A DNA stretch of 13,856 bases, from positions 8,696 to 22,551 of the forward strand of contig JAHFQQ010000010.1 in the NCBI GenBank assembly GCA_023259235.1, in the 5' to 3' direction. Positions 6,173-12,965 of this stretch are shown here, in pieces; position 1 is the first letter of the stretch; the number at the start of each line of letters is the position of its first letter. Below the pieces are notes generated by a model. That model saw nothing but the letters and a program-made list of their open reading frames with translations, was not told the origin of the DNA and did no database searches. A program made the position numbers and the translations under genes. The stretch comes from Polaromonas sp. (GTDB lineage Bacteria > Pseudomonadota > Gammaproteobacteria > Burkholderiales > Burkholderiaceae_C).

Positions 6173-6691
6173 TTGACCAACTCTCTCTCCGAATCCCCTC
6201 TCAAAACCCAGGAGCCGCGTCGCTGGTGCGACGACGGCTGGATCGCGCAAGTCCTGAAAAATGAAGACGACGACGGCTGGGCCGTTGCCATGATCAAGGA
6301 TGGCGAGCCCGAGCCTGCGCTGGTCGGCCCCTGGACCATGGGGCGCGACAAAAAGAATCCCAAGCCGCTGGACGTGAACGCATTCAACACGTTGGTCAAG
6401 ACCGCCTCGGAATTTGTGCGCAGGCACGAGCAGCAACTGCACGCCACGCTGCATCAGCGCATCACGGTAATGGCAAGATCGGTGCGAATCACCGTCTCGC
6501 TCGATATCGTTCCGGACGAAGACAACCCCTACGCGCTGCTCAGCGCCACCCTGAAGCCGAAGAAAGCGGCGAGCCACTGGCACGGTTGCGCGTGGCGCCC
6601 ACTTTCAAGCTCAGCCGCGCCAGCGCAGTGGCGTGGGCTGAAAGCGGTTTTCAAAAACCGGTTGCGTAGTAATGCTCTCAGCCCGACGTAG
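6173..6691 (+). CDS. Uncharacterised protein with a probable 3' frameshift
   Basis: As read, this encodes 172 residues with no signal peptide or membrane segment and no family I can name. The first 127 or so look like a real soluble protein (DDGWAVAMIKDGEPEPALVG; VSLDIVPDEDNPYALLSA), but the last 45 (HWHGCAWRPLSSSAAPAQWRG) look like out-of-frame translation. Shifting to the next frame from 6553 gives 38 residues, including GEPLARLRVAPTFKLSRASA and WAESGFQKPVA, then a stop at 6667-6669. That reading has the codon choice and composition of the rest. One lost base around 6545-6560 would explain it. The start must be TTG at 6173: a stop in the same frame lies at 6167-6169 and no ATG follows until codon 40. 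There is no clear ribosome site. It converges with the peroxiredoxin gene. Confidence 0.6.
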   Translation: MTNSLSESPLKTQEPRRWCDDGWIAQVLKNEDDDGWAVAMIKDGEPEPALVGPWTMGRDKKNPKPLDVNAFNTLVKTASEFVRRHEQQLHATLHQRITVMARSVRITVSLDIVPDEDNPYALLSATLKPKKAASHWHGCAWRPLSSSAAPAQWRGLKAVFKNRLRSNALSPT

Positions 6692-6710
6692 TGGGGGTGG
6701 GGCGGATTGT

Positions 6711-6741
6711 TTCCTGCTCGGCCACGATAACAGGGCAGGAA
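6711..6741. terminator. Inverted repeat between convergent genes
   Basis: TTCCTGC (6711-6717) and GCAGGAA (6735-6741) pair perfectly across a 17-base loop, in the 71-base gap between two convergent genes. The position suits a two-way terminator, but there is no clear T-run on either side, so this is a weak call. Confidence 0.35.
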
Positions 6742-6762
6742 GAACCCGGCTACGGGCCACGG

Positions 6763-7503
6763 CTATCGGGTGGTCTTGGCCAGCCAGGCCTCGAGGTCTT
6801 CGGAGTCGCCAATTTTCCTGCCACCGATAAATACCTGCGGCGTCGTTCCCGCCCCCGCAACCGCCTGCAGTGTGCGCGAGGTGATGCCGTTGCCCAGCGT
6901 GACCTCTTCATAGTGCAGGCCTGCGGCCTTCAGCATGGACTTGGCCTTGGCGCAAAACGGGCAACCGGGCTTGGTGAAGATGGTCACCGGATCAGGCGCT
7001 TTCGCATTCGGGGCCACGTACTTGAGCATGGTGTCGGCGTCGGACACCTCGAATGGGTCGCCTTCCTTTTCAGGCTCTATGAACATTTTTTTGATGATGC
7101 CGTCCTTGACCATCATCGAGTAGCGCCAGGAACGCTTGCCAAATCCCAGGTTGCTCTTGTCCACCAGCAGGCCCATGCCCGCGGAAAATTCACCGTTGCC
7201 GTCGGGGATCAGGGTGATGTTTTCGGCTTCCTGCGCCTTGCCCCATTCGTTCATGACAAAGGCGTCATTCACTGACAGGCAGATCACGTCGTCGACTCCA
7301 TTGGCCTTGAAGGTATTGGCGAGTTCGTTAAAGCGCGGCAGATGGGTTGATGAACAGGTCGGCGTGTAGGCGCCAGGCAAAGAGAAAACCACGACGGTTT
7401 TTCCGTCAAACAGGTCCGGGCTTTTCACGTCAACCCATTGGTCATTCTGACGGGTCTTGAAAGTGACATTGGGGACGCGTTGTCCTTCCTTGTTGGGCAG
7501 CAT
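6763..7503 (-). CDS. Peroxiredoxin-glutaredoxin fusion (Prx5-type, glutathione peroxidase activity)
   Basis: The 246-residue protein joins two redox domains. Residues 1-165 are a Prx5-type peroxiredoxin with the peroxidatic Cys50 in SLPGAYTPTCSS and the conserved Arg127 in KRSWRYSMMV; another Cys (75) lies in DDVICLSVND. Residues 172-246 are a glutaredoxin with CPFC (Cys181, Cys184), the cis-proline segment TTPQVFIGG and the GDSEDL glutathione-binding motif. Known fusions of this type (Haemophilus, Chromatium) reduce hydrogen and alkyl peroxides with glutathione, the attached glutaredoxin regenerating the peroxiredoxin. The start at 7503 is chosen because AAGGAA lies six bases before it; an in-frame ATG at 7533 would add ten residues and has no ribosome site. 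It is cytoplasmic and apparently monocistronic. No oxyR gene is next to it. Confidence 0.95.
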   Translation of the reverse strand: MLPNKEGQRVPNVTFKTRQNDQWVDVKSPDLFDGKTVVVFSLPGAYTPTCSSTHLPRFNELANTFKANGVDDVICLSVNDAFVMNEWGKAQEAENITLIPDGNGEFSAGMGLLVDKSNLGFGKRSWRYSMMVKDGIIKKMFIEPEKEGDPFEVSDADTMLKYVAPNAKAPDPVTIFTKPGCPFCAKAKSMLKAAGLHYEEVTLGNGITSRTLQAVAGAGTTPQVFIGGRKIGDSEDLEAWLAKTTR

Positions 7504-7509
7504 CTGAAA

Positions 7510-7515
7510 TTCCTT
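7510..7515 (-). promoter_or_regulatory. Ribosome binding site deciding the peroxiredoxin start
   Basis: Read on the minus strand, AAGGAA ends six bases before the ATG at 7503. It lies inside the longer reading frame that begins at 7533, so the shorter 246-residue product is the likely one. Confidence 0.65.
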
Positions 7516-7960
7516 TGATTTGGTATTTTTCATTGTGAAGGCGAACGCGTGCTATTTTCTCACGCTACGGTTGCAGTCTCTGTCGGACAGGGACGACAGC
7601 GATGTCAGCCATTTGCGCAGGCCGGGGCAGCCAGGATGTACACGGAGCTGGGGCAACTGAGGCACCGCAGCTGACTGGTCAACCGTTACCTTGCTGCCGA
7701 CCTTTGTGTGATTCTGATCGGTACGACCTTTGTCTTGCTGTTTCTCGGCGAAACCAGGGGGCTTTTGATTCCCAAAATTGCCACAGCAAGCTTTTTGTTC
7801 TGTGCCGCCTGCTTTTTGTTGGCGCCGGTGTGTCTTTTGACTGAAATTCTGGCGGCCACGCGCTTGCCCAAGTTTCCGCATTCGCCCGCGAGTTAGCGCG
7901 ATCAGCCCTCGAATCTGCGCATAAAAGCAGTGCCTAGCCCAGGCAGAGCAGGCGCCGCAA

Positions 7961-7980
7961 GCTATTATAAAAATAGTATC
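7961..7980. repeat. AT-rich hairpin of the GCTATT...AATAG type
   Basis: CTATT (7962-7966) and AATAG (7972-7976) pair across a five-base loop, preceded by G as in the other GCTAT-type hairpins of this window. It lies in the gene-poor stretch before the broken regulator. Confidence 0.35.
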
Positions 7981-8293
7981 AGGCGAATCATGTCAGTGGC
8001 GCCTGGACGACAGCGTTGCCTCCGCGGCGGGCAAGTCGATCATCACCGACCGGCTGCGCAACGCGGTGCACGGCATAAATTTTGGTGGCCAGCAAGGGTT
8101 TGCCGATGTTGGAAAATGCCGGGTTGGGCATGAAGGTCTGGTGTTGATGCCTGCGCCGAAGCTATGCTCGTTCATCACACTACCCACCCGCCGACCGTCC
8201 ATGGACACTCCAGGCACAAGGTGAAGGCGGAGACACCGGAGTCTTTGGGTTTATATTCACGCGATGCAAGCCAGACAGCAACGCCAGCATGCC

Positions 8294-8627
8294 ATGAGCG
8301 ATTCGCGCCGTGCACTTGTACTCGACGCTGCGTGCCCGGTATTCGAGCCGCTGGGCATCGAAGGCGTCCGCAGCCGGAAAATTGCCATGCAAGCCGGCCA
8401 CACGCTGGGCGCGATTTACTCCTGCTTTGACAACAAGGAAGCGATTTACGAAGCGCTACTGGCGGAATCGCTGGCGCGACGGGACGCCGAAGATGCACTG
8501 CTTGGAAATACCTCGCTCTTCGCCTACGGCGCAGGTTTGCTGCTGTGGCATACCGGCCGCAGTGCTGTTCGACGCTTACTTGGTCAGGCTGGCCGAGTGC
8601 CTGCAGCGCGATGCCGCACCAGGCTGA
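8294..8627 (+). pseudogene. TetR-family regulator, internally deleted and frameshifted
   Basis: The N-terminal 65 residues from ATG at 8294 are a typical TetR DNA-binding domain: RRALVLDAACPVFEPLGIEG, then a helix-turn-helix RKIAMQAGHTLGAIYSCFDN and KEAIYEALLAESLARR. TetR proteins are usually 190-220 residues, but here the text jumps within about 12 residues to what looks like the last helices (LFAYGAGLLLWHTGR), so most of the ligand-binding core (roughly 80-90 residues) is missing. Near 8550-8570 the frame also shifts: the next frame gives AVLFDAYLVRLAECLQRDA and a stop at 8625-8627. Read without the shift, the frame runs to 8650 with a non-TetR tail. An upstream in-frame ATG at 8264 is less likely. 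The gene precedes the isochorismatase-family gene by 25 bases, which it may once have regulated. It might still make a DNA-binding fragment, but loss of function is more likely. Confidence 0.7.
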
Positions 8628-8652
8628 TTTTGAAAAACTTCCAGGAATAGAC

Positions 8653-9276
8653 ATGTTGCTAGATGCCGACGATTCCCAACTGGTGCTGGTGGACTACCAG
8701 ACCCGACTGATGCCTGCCATTTTCGAGAATGACCTCGTGATCGCCAACGCGGTGCGCCTGGCCCGCATGGCGCAGGCTTTTGAGGTGCCGGTATGGGGCA
8801 CCGTGCAAAACCCCAACAAGCTAGGCCAGGACGTGCCCGAGGTCCGGGCGGCGATTGAAGCGGCTGGTGGCAAGACACTCGTCAAGATGCATTTCAGCGC
8901 TGCGGCCGATGGACTTGGCGACTGGCTGCGGCCGCCGCTGCGCAAGGCGAGCGCCGGAGGCAATGCACGCAGCCTGCCCAAACACCTGCAGAAGGCGGCG
9001 GTGCCCGAAGAAGCAGGCCGGGGTGCCATCGTCATCGCCGGCTGCGAAGCGCATGTCTGCCTGATGCAGACGGCACTGGATCTGCTGGAGGAAGAGTTCG
9101 ATGTGTGGATCGTTACCGACGCTTGCAGCTCACGCACCGAGCGCAACCGCGACGCGGCCTTCGACCGTCTGGCCGGCGCAGGCGCCGAACTGGTCACGAC
9201 AGAGATGGTGGCGTTTGAATGGCTGCGCAGCGCAGAGCATCCGGCGTTCAGGGATATGCTGGCACTGGTGAAGTAG
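8653..9276 (+). CDS. Isochorismatase-family cysteine hydrolase
   Basis: The 207-residue protein has the isochorismatase/nicotinamidase fold. The catalytic triad is visible: Asp14 in LVLVDYQTRL, Lys78 in TLVKMHFSA, and Cys136 in IAGCEAHVC, with the cis-peptide just before it in the family pattern. Members hydrolyse amides, carbamates or vinyl ethers; the substrate cannot be told from sequence. Between Lys78 and the Cys motif there is an extra stretch (about 93-123: proline, basic and Ala residues) longer than in compact members such as YcaC, perhaps a lid or oligomer loop. AGGAA ends five bases before the ATG. It follows the broken TetR gene, so it may now be expressed without that control. 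No nicotinamide or siderophore genes are nearby, so neither nicotinamidase nor entB-like function is suggested by context. Confidence 0.9.
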   Translation: MLLDADDSQLVLVDYQTRLMPAIFENDLVIANAVRLARMAQAFEVPVWGTVQNPNKLGQDVPEVRAAIEAAGGKTLVKMHFSAAADGLGDWLRPPLRKASAGGNARSLPKHLQKAAVPEEAGRGAIVIAGCEAHVCLMQTALDLLEEEFDVWIVTDACSSRTERNRDAAFDRLAGAGAELVTTEMVAFEWLRSAEHPAFRDMLALVK

Positions 9277-9368
9277 TGTGCCGAAAATTCATGGTTAAAA
9301 GTGGCTTTTCCCCTTATGTGATAGTCGGTATATGCTACGGAAACCATAGTAAATCAGAGTGTGATCAA

Positions 9369-9387
9369 TCGCGGTTTGTGGCCGCGA
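9369..9387. repeat. GC hairpin TCGCGG...CCGCGA in an intergenic gap
   Basis: Six-base arms (9369-9374, 9382-9387) enclose a seven-base loop, about 95 bases after the hydrolase gene. The 241-base gap 9277-9517 is otherwise AT-rich in its first half and holds no recognisable gene. There is no T-run, so it is not a clear terminator. Confidence 0.3.
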
Positions 9388-9517
9388 CCTGACAAATTTG
9401 CGTGACCCGTAATCATTGCCAGACTCATCCACCCCATGCACGGCAAAAGTGTTCTGCACCACAGAAGGGTTTGCGCGCGTATCATGGCAGGATGAACCGG
9501 CACTTAACTTGTTGCTC

Positions 9518-9847
9518 ATGAACTCACTATCCAGAACCAGGCTTGCGATTTTCGTCGTCATGCTCGGCTGTTGCGCTTCAGCCAGTGCGGATGAGTTGAC
9601 TCAGCCTGCTCGAAGCACCTCGTCGCCGGTTGTTGCCAAGGTAGGGCATGCAATTGAGCGTGGCGCCAAGGCAGCTGCCAGCGGTGTCAAAAAGGGCGTG
9701 ACGGCAGGCGCGCATGGGGTCGAGCGTGGTGCCCGTGCTGCTGCCAGTGGTGTTGAACGCGGCGCACAAGCAACAGGCCGCGCTGCCAGGACTGTCGCCA
9801 GGAAACTGGGCATAACACCCGCATCTTCCCCGGCGGCAGGTAACTGA
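9518..9847 (+). CDS. Small exported protein with four 11-residue repeats
   Basis: I do not recognise the family. The 109-residue product starts with a signal peptide (MNSLSRTRLAIFVVMLGCCASASA, cleavage near residue 24), so it should be periplasmic or secreted. Residues 45-88 are four tandem 11-residue units of the form G-V/I-E/K-R/K-G-A/V-x-A-A/G-A/T-x, for example GVERGARAAAS. The rest is short, basic and Ala/Pro rich. Eleven-residue units with Val at a fixed place and flanking charges are typical of long amphipathic helices with 11/3 periodicity, as in LEA proteins and synucleins that fold on membranes. The start at 9518 is inferred from the signal peptide; the frame is open upstream to 9416 but those residues look non-coding, and there is no strong ribosome site. 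It stands alone between two unrelated units. Confidence 0.65.
   Translation: MNSLSRTRLAIFVVMLGCCASASADELTQPARSTSSPVVAKVGHAIERGAKAAASGVKKGVTAGAHGVERGARAAASGVERGAQATGRAARTVARKLGITPASSPAAGN
9650..9781 (+). repeat. Coding tandem repeat, four units of 33 bases
   Basis: The four 11-codon units occupy residues 45-88 of the small exported protein. Units 1 and 3 are the closest pair (both end AAAS, 66 bases apart), suggesting a two-unit block was duplicated. DNA identity is moderate, so the repeat is old rather than a recent slippage. Confidence 0.65.
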
Positions 9848-9867
9848 ACTTGATGGGTTGCTGTCTG

Positions 9868-9906
9868 GCTCATGGGATGAGCAACGGGTTGGCTTGCCCG
9901 GTTTTT
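9868..9906 (+). terminator. Candidate terminator after the repeat-protein gene
   Basis: Two small hairpins follow the stop at 9847: GCTCAT-GGG-ATGAGC (9868-9882), then CGGG (9885-9888) with CCCG (9897-9900) followed by GTTTTT. The second has a T-run but only a four-base stem, so this is a weak intrinsic terminator at best. Confidence 0.35.
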
Positions 9907-10005
9907 GGCGCGGACGATCAGGACTGACGAACTACTCCGTTCTGGAAGCAACAACAACTGCGCTCTTGCCTTAATCACATGTCAGCCCAGCGCAAGCATG
10001 TTATT

Positions 10006-10011
10006 TATAAT
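10006..10011 (+). promoter_or_regulatory. Candidate -10 element of the acuI-prpE operon
   Basis: A perfect TATAAT lies 37 bases before the GTG start, inside a short AT-rich island (9998-10030). No good -35 element is found 16-18 bases upstream, so an activator may be needed, or the match is chance. Confidence 0.35.
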
Positions 10012-10048
10012 TAAAAATTCAGTTTAAAAAGCTAACCGGAGACAACGC

Positions 10049-11026
10049 GTGTTTGAAGCCCTGCTACTCAACAAGTCCGACACCGGATTCTCGGCTGCAG
10101 TTGTCTCTCTTGACGAGGCGCAATTGCCTGCAGGGGACGTGCTGGTGCAGGTCGATTACTCTTCTTTGAACTACAAGGATGCGCTTGCCATCACCAACAA
10201 GAGTGCGGTGGTGCGCAGCTGGCCGATGGTGGCGGGCATTGACGGCGCCGGCACAGTGATTGAGTCGAGCCACCCGCGCTGGAAGGCTGGGGACAAGTTC
10301 ATTCACAATGGCTGGGGCCTGGGCGAGACGCGCTGGGGCTTGATGGCCGAGCGGGCGCGCCTGCAGGGTGATTGGCTGGTCCGGCTGCCGGCAGCGTTCA
10401 GCGCGCGCCAGGCCATGGCTATTGGCACGGCGGGCTACACGGCGATGCTCTGCGTGCTGGCACTGGAAAAGCATGGCGTCATGCCCACTGACGGCGAGGT
10501 ATTGGTCACGGGCGCCACTGGCGGTGTAGGCAGCGTGGCGGTGGCTTTGTTGGGCAGACTGGGTTACAGCGTTGTGGCTGCGACCGGCAGGGCGAGTGAA
10601 GAAGCTTATTTGAGACAGTTGGGTGCGGGCGCCGTGATGGATCGCGCCGAGCTTGCCGCACCGGGCAAACCGCTGCAAAAAGAACGCTGGGCGGCCGTGG
10701 TGGATGCGGTTGGGTCGCATACGCTCGCCAACGCCTGTGCGCAAACCCGTTACGGCGGCGTGGTGGCGGCATGCGGGCTGGCACAGGGTGCGGATTTTCC
10801 GGCAACGGTGCTGCCTTTCATTTTGCGCGACATCACGCTGGCAGGCATCGACAGCGTGATGGCCCCTCTTGCGCGCCGGCAGCAAGCTTGGGATCGTCTG
10901 GCTGCAAGTCTGGACCCGGCAAAACTTGAAGCCATCATGGAAGAGGTGCCTTTGGCCCGCGCTGCCGAGAAAGCGGACGAACTGATGGCGGGCAAGATCC
11001 GCGGCCGCGTGGTGGTCAAAATCTGA
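10049..11026 (+). CDS. acuI: Acrylyl-CoA reductase (NADPH), YhdH/AcuI family
   Basis: The 325-residue protein is a zinc-free medium-chain dehydrogenase/reductase of the YhdH/AcuI group, which reduces acrylyl-CoA to propionyl-CoA with NADPH in the cytoplasm. The N-terminal catalytic domain has SSLNYKDALAI (38-48) and VAGIDGAGTVIES; the nucleotide-binding fold has VTGATGGVGSVAVALLGRLG (about 153-172). The C-terminal end GKIRGRVVVKI is typical of the group. Length matches E. coli YhdH (324). The start is GTG at 10049, with GGAG ending seven bases before; no in-frame ATG fits. prpE follows after 25 bases, so they form an operon. That pairing is the main reason for choosing the acrylyl-CoA role over a general quinone oxidoreductase. 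It would detoxify acrylate or help assimilate 3-hydroxypropionate or DMSP-derived carbon. Confidence 0.88.
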   Translation: MFEALLLNKSDTGFSAAVVSLDEAQLPAGDVLVQVDYSSLNYKDALAITNKSAVVRSWPMVAGIDGAGTVIESSHPRWKAGDKFIHNGWGLGETRWGLMAERARLQGDWLVRLPAAFSARQAMAIGTAGYTAMLCVLALEKHGVMPTDGEVLVTGATGGVGSVAVALLGRLGYSVVAATGRASEEAYLRQLGAGAVMDRAELAAPGKPLQKERWAAVVDAVGSHTLANACAQTRYGGVVAACGLAQGADFPATVLPFILRDITLAGIDSVMAPLARRQQAWDRLAASLDPAKLEAIMEEVPLARAAEKADELMAGKIRGRVVVKI

Positions 11027-11040
11027 GCTACTCACAAACT

Positions 11041-11045
11041 GGAGG
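11041..11045 (+). promoter_or_regulatory. Strong ribosome binding site of prpE
   Basis: GGAGG ends six bases before ATG at 11052, in the 25-base gap after acuI. It indicates that prpE is translated independently though transcribed with acuI. Confidence 0.75.
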
Positions 11046-11051
11046 CAACAC

Positions 11052-12965
11052 ATGACAAGCTATGTCGATTTCTACCGCCAATCCATCGATCAGCCAGACA
11101 CCTTCTGGGCTGAGCAAGCCAGGCTGATCGACTGGCACAAGCCCTTTGACCGCGTCTGCAACCATGACAGGCCGCCGTTTGTGAACTGGTTTGAAGGGGG
11201 CCAGACCAATTTGTGCCACAACGCCGTGGACCGGCACCTTGCGGACCGTGCCGATCAGGCGGCCCTGATTGCTGTTTCAACCGAGACCGGCACTGAGAAA
11301 ATCTACACCTTTAAAGAGTTGCAGGTAGAAGTGCAGCGGATGGCAGCCAGCCTGAAAGCCCTGGGTGTAAAAAAGGGTGACCGCGTACTGATCTACATGC
11401 CCATGATTGCCGAAGCGGCATTTGCCATGCTTGCCTGCGCACGCATCGGTGCGATTCACTGCGTGGTGTTTGGCGGTTTTGCCAGTGGTTCACTGGCTTC
11501 GCGCATTGACGATGCAACGCCCAAAGTGATTGTCAGCGCCGATGCCGGTTCTCGCGGCGGCAGGGTGGTGGCTTACAAGCCACTGCTGGACGAGGCCTTG
11601 CGCCTGTCCGGTCACCGACCCGAGGCCGTATTGCTGGCTGATCGCAAGCTGGCGCCGATGGCGTTGGTGGCGGGGCGCGATCGCCTCTGGACCGAGTTGC
11701 GTGAGCAGCACCTTGATGCGCAGGTTCCCTGTGAATGGCTGGACTCGACGGCCATCAGCTACACCATCTACACCAGCGGAACTACCGGCAAGCCCAAGGG
11801 CGTGCAGCGCGATACGGGCGGCTATGCCGTGGCGCTGGCTGCCAGCATGAAGCACATCTTTGACGGCCGTGCCGGTGAAACCTATTTTTCAACCAGTGAC
11901 ATCGGCTGGGTCGTGGGTCACAGCTATATTGTCTATGGTCCGCTGATCGCCGGCATGGCAACCATCATGTACGAAGGCCTGCCCACTCAGGGTATGGACG
12001 GCCAGCCCAATGGCGGCATCTGGTGGAGTCTGGTTGAAAAATACAAGGTCACGGCGATGTTCAGCGCGCCCACCGCGGTGCGGGTGCTGAAAAAGCAGGA
12101 TCCGGCGCTGCTCAGAAAATATGACCTTTCAAGCTTGCGAGCGCTGTTTCTGGCGGGTGAACCGCTCGATGAGCCGACAGCGCGCTGGATCAGCGAGGGG
12201 CTCAATGTGCCCATCATCGACAACTACTGGCAAACTGAAAGTGGCTGGCCCATTTTGGCCATTGCCAACGCTGTCGAGAAGAAACCCAGCAAGTTTGGCA
12301 GCCCGGGCATTCCGATGTACGGCTATAACGTCAAGTTGCTGCATGAATCGACTGGTGAGGAACTGACAAAGCCTGGGGAAAAAGGCGTGGTGGTGCTGGA
12401 AGGTCCGACGCCACCCGGTTTCATGCAAACCATCTGGCAAGACGACGAGCGCTACGTTGAAACCTACTGGAAAACCTTGCCGGGCCGAATGGTTTACAGC
12501 ACCTTTGATTGGGGCATTCGCGACGCGGACGGCTACTATTTCATCCTGGGCCGCACCGACGATGTGATCAATGTAGCAGGCCACCGGCTGGGCACCCGCG
12601 AGATTGAAGAGAGTATTTCCGGCCATGCGCTGGTGGCGGAGGTGGCAGTGGTTGGCATGGCCGATACGCTGAAAGGGCAGGTGGCCATGGCCTTTGTCGT
12701 GCTCAAGGACGCGGCTTTGGCGCAAGACGCCGCAGCAGCGCTCAAGCTCGAGGGCGAGATCATGAAACGCGTGGACACGGATTTGGGCGCGGTCGCGCGG
12801 CCAGCCAGGGTGCGTTTTGTCACGGCATTGCCCAAGACCCGCAGCGGCAAGTTGCTGCGCCGTGCCATTCAGGCGGTATGTGAAGGCCGCGATGCTGGAG
12901 ATCTGACCACGATGGACGACCCAACCGCCTTGCAGCAAATCAGGGACCAGGTTGCCGCTGCCTGA
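11052..12965 (+). CDS. prpE: Propionyl-CoA synthetase (propionate-CoA ligase)
   Basis: This 637-residue AMP-forming acyl-CoA synthetase activates propionate (and probably acrylate or 3-hydroxypropionate to some degree) to the CoA thioester with ATP. The N-terminal acetyl-CoA synthetase cap is at about 1-60. Adenylation motifs follow: YTSGTTGKPKG (240-250), FSTSDIGWVVGHSYIVYGPL (279-298), DNYWQTESGWP (390-400), and ILGRTDDVINVAGHRLGTRE (498-517), which includes the hinge. The C-terminal KTRSGKLLRR holds Lys600, the catalytic lysine that in Salmonella PrpE is acetylated to switch the enzyme off. Length is normal for PrpE (about 630). The pairing with acuI suggests a propionate/acrylate unit rather than the classical prpBCD methylcitrate operon, none of whose other genes are in the window. 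The frame is intact throughout. Confidence 0.95.
   Translation: MTSYVDFYRQSIDQPDTFWAEQARLIDWHKPFDRVCNHDRPPFVNWFEGGQTNLCHNAVDRHLADRADQAALIAVSTETGTEKIYTFKELQVEVQRMAASLKALGVKKGDRVLIYMPMIAEAAFAMLACARIGAIHCVVFGGFASGSLASRIDDATPKVIVSADAGSRGGRVVAYKPLLDEALRLSGHRPEAVLLADRKLAPMALVAGRDRLWTELREQHLDAQVPCEWLDSTAISYTIYTSGTTGKPKGVQRDTGGYAVALAASMKHIFDGRAGETYFSTSDIGWVVGHSYIVYGPLIAGMATIMYEGLPTQGMDGQPNGGIWWSLVEKYKVTAMFSAPTAVRVLKKQDPALLRKYDLSSLRALFLAGEPLDEPTARWISEGLNVPIIDNYWQTESGWPILAIANAVEKKPSKFGSPGIPMYGYNVKLLHESTGEELTKPGEKGVVVLEGPTPPGFMQTIWQDDERYVETYWKTLPGRMVYSTFDWGIRDADGYYFILGRTDDVINVAGHRLGTREIEESISGHALVAEVAVVGMADTLKGQVAMAFVVLKDAALAQDAAAALKLEGEIMKRVDTDLGAVARPARVRFVTALPKTRSGKLLRRAIQAVCEGRDAGDLTTMDDPTALQQIRDQVAAA

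Larger units (their letters stand above)
7504..8293. other. Gene-poor stretch, possibly decayed genes
   Basis: No convincing gene lies in these 790 bases. The first 60 bases hold the peroxiredoxin leader and a GCGTG...CACGC inverted repeat (7547-7551, 7561-7565). From 7708 (GTG) to 7896 on the plus strand a 62-residue reading has two hydrophobic stretches (ILIGTTFVLLFL; FLFCAACFLLAPVCLL), but it lacks a ribosome site and may be chance or the tail of a lost membrane protein. Around 7990-8130 two opposite-strand readings both show coding-like third-position GC, with DDSVASAAGKSIITDRLRNA on plus and MPNPAFSNIGKPLLATKIYA on minus; I recognise neither. A hairpin repeat lies at 7961-7980. The region looks like remnants of one or more lost genes. 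Confidence 0.5.

Noticed and set aside
9492..9521. Nine-codon leader reading (ATG at 9492) ending in an ATGA overlap with the repeat-protein start
   Set aside because: The AGGA before it directly touches the ATG with no spacing and the peptide has no regulatory pattern such as a run of one amino acid.
10064..11053. Long open frame antisense to acuI
   Set aside because: It shadows a clear gene; its product is His/Arg/Gln-rich without any family motif, as expected from antisense of GC-rich coding DNA.
12129..12938. Long open frame antisense to prpE
   Set aside because: It lies wholly opposite conserved adenylation motifs and has no recognisable domain.
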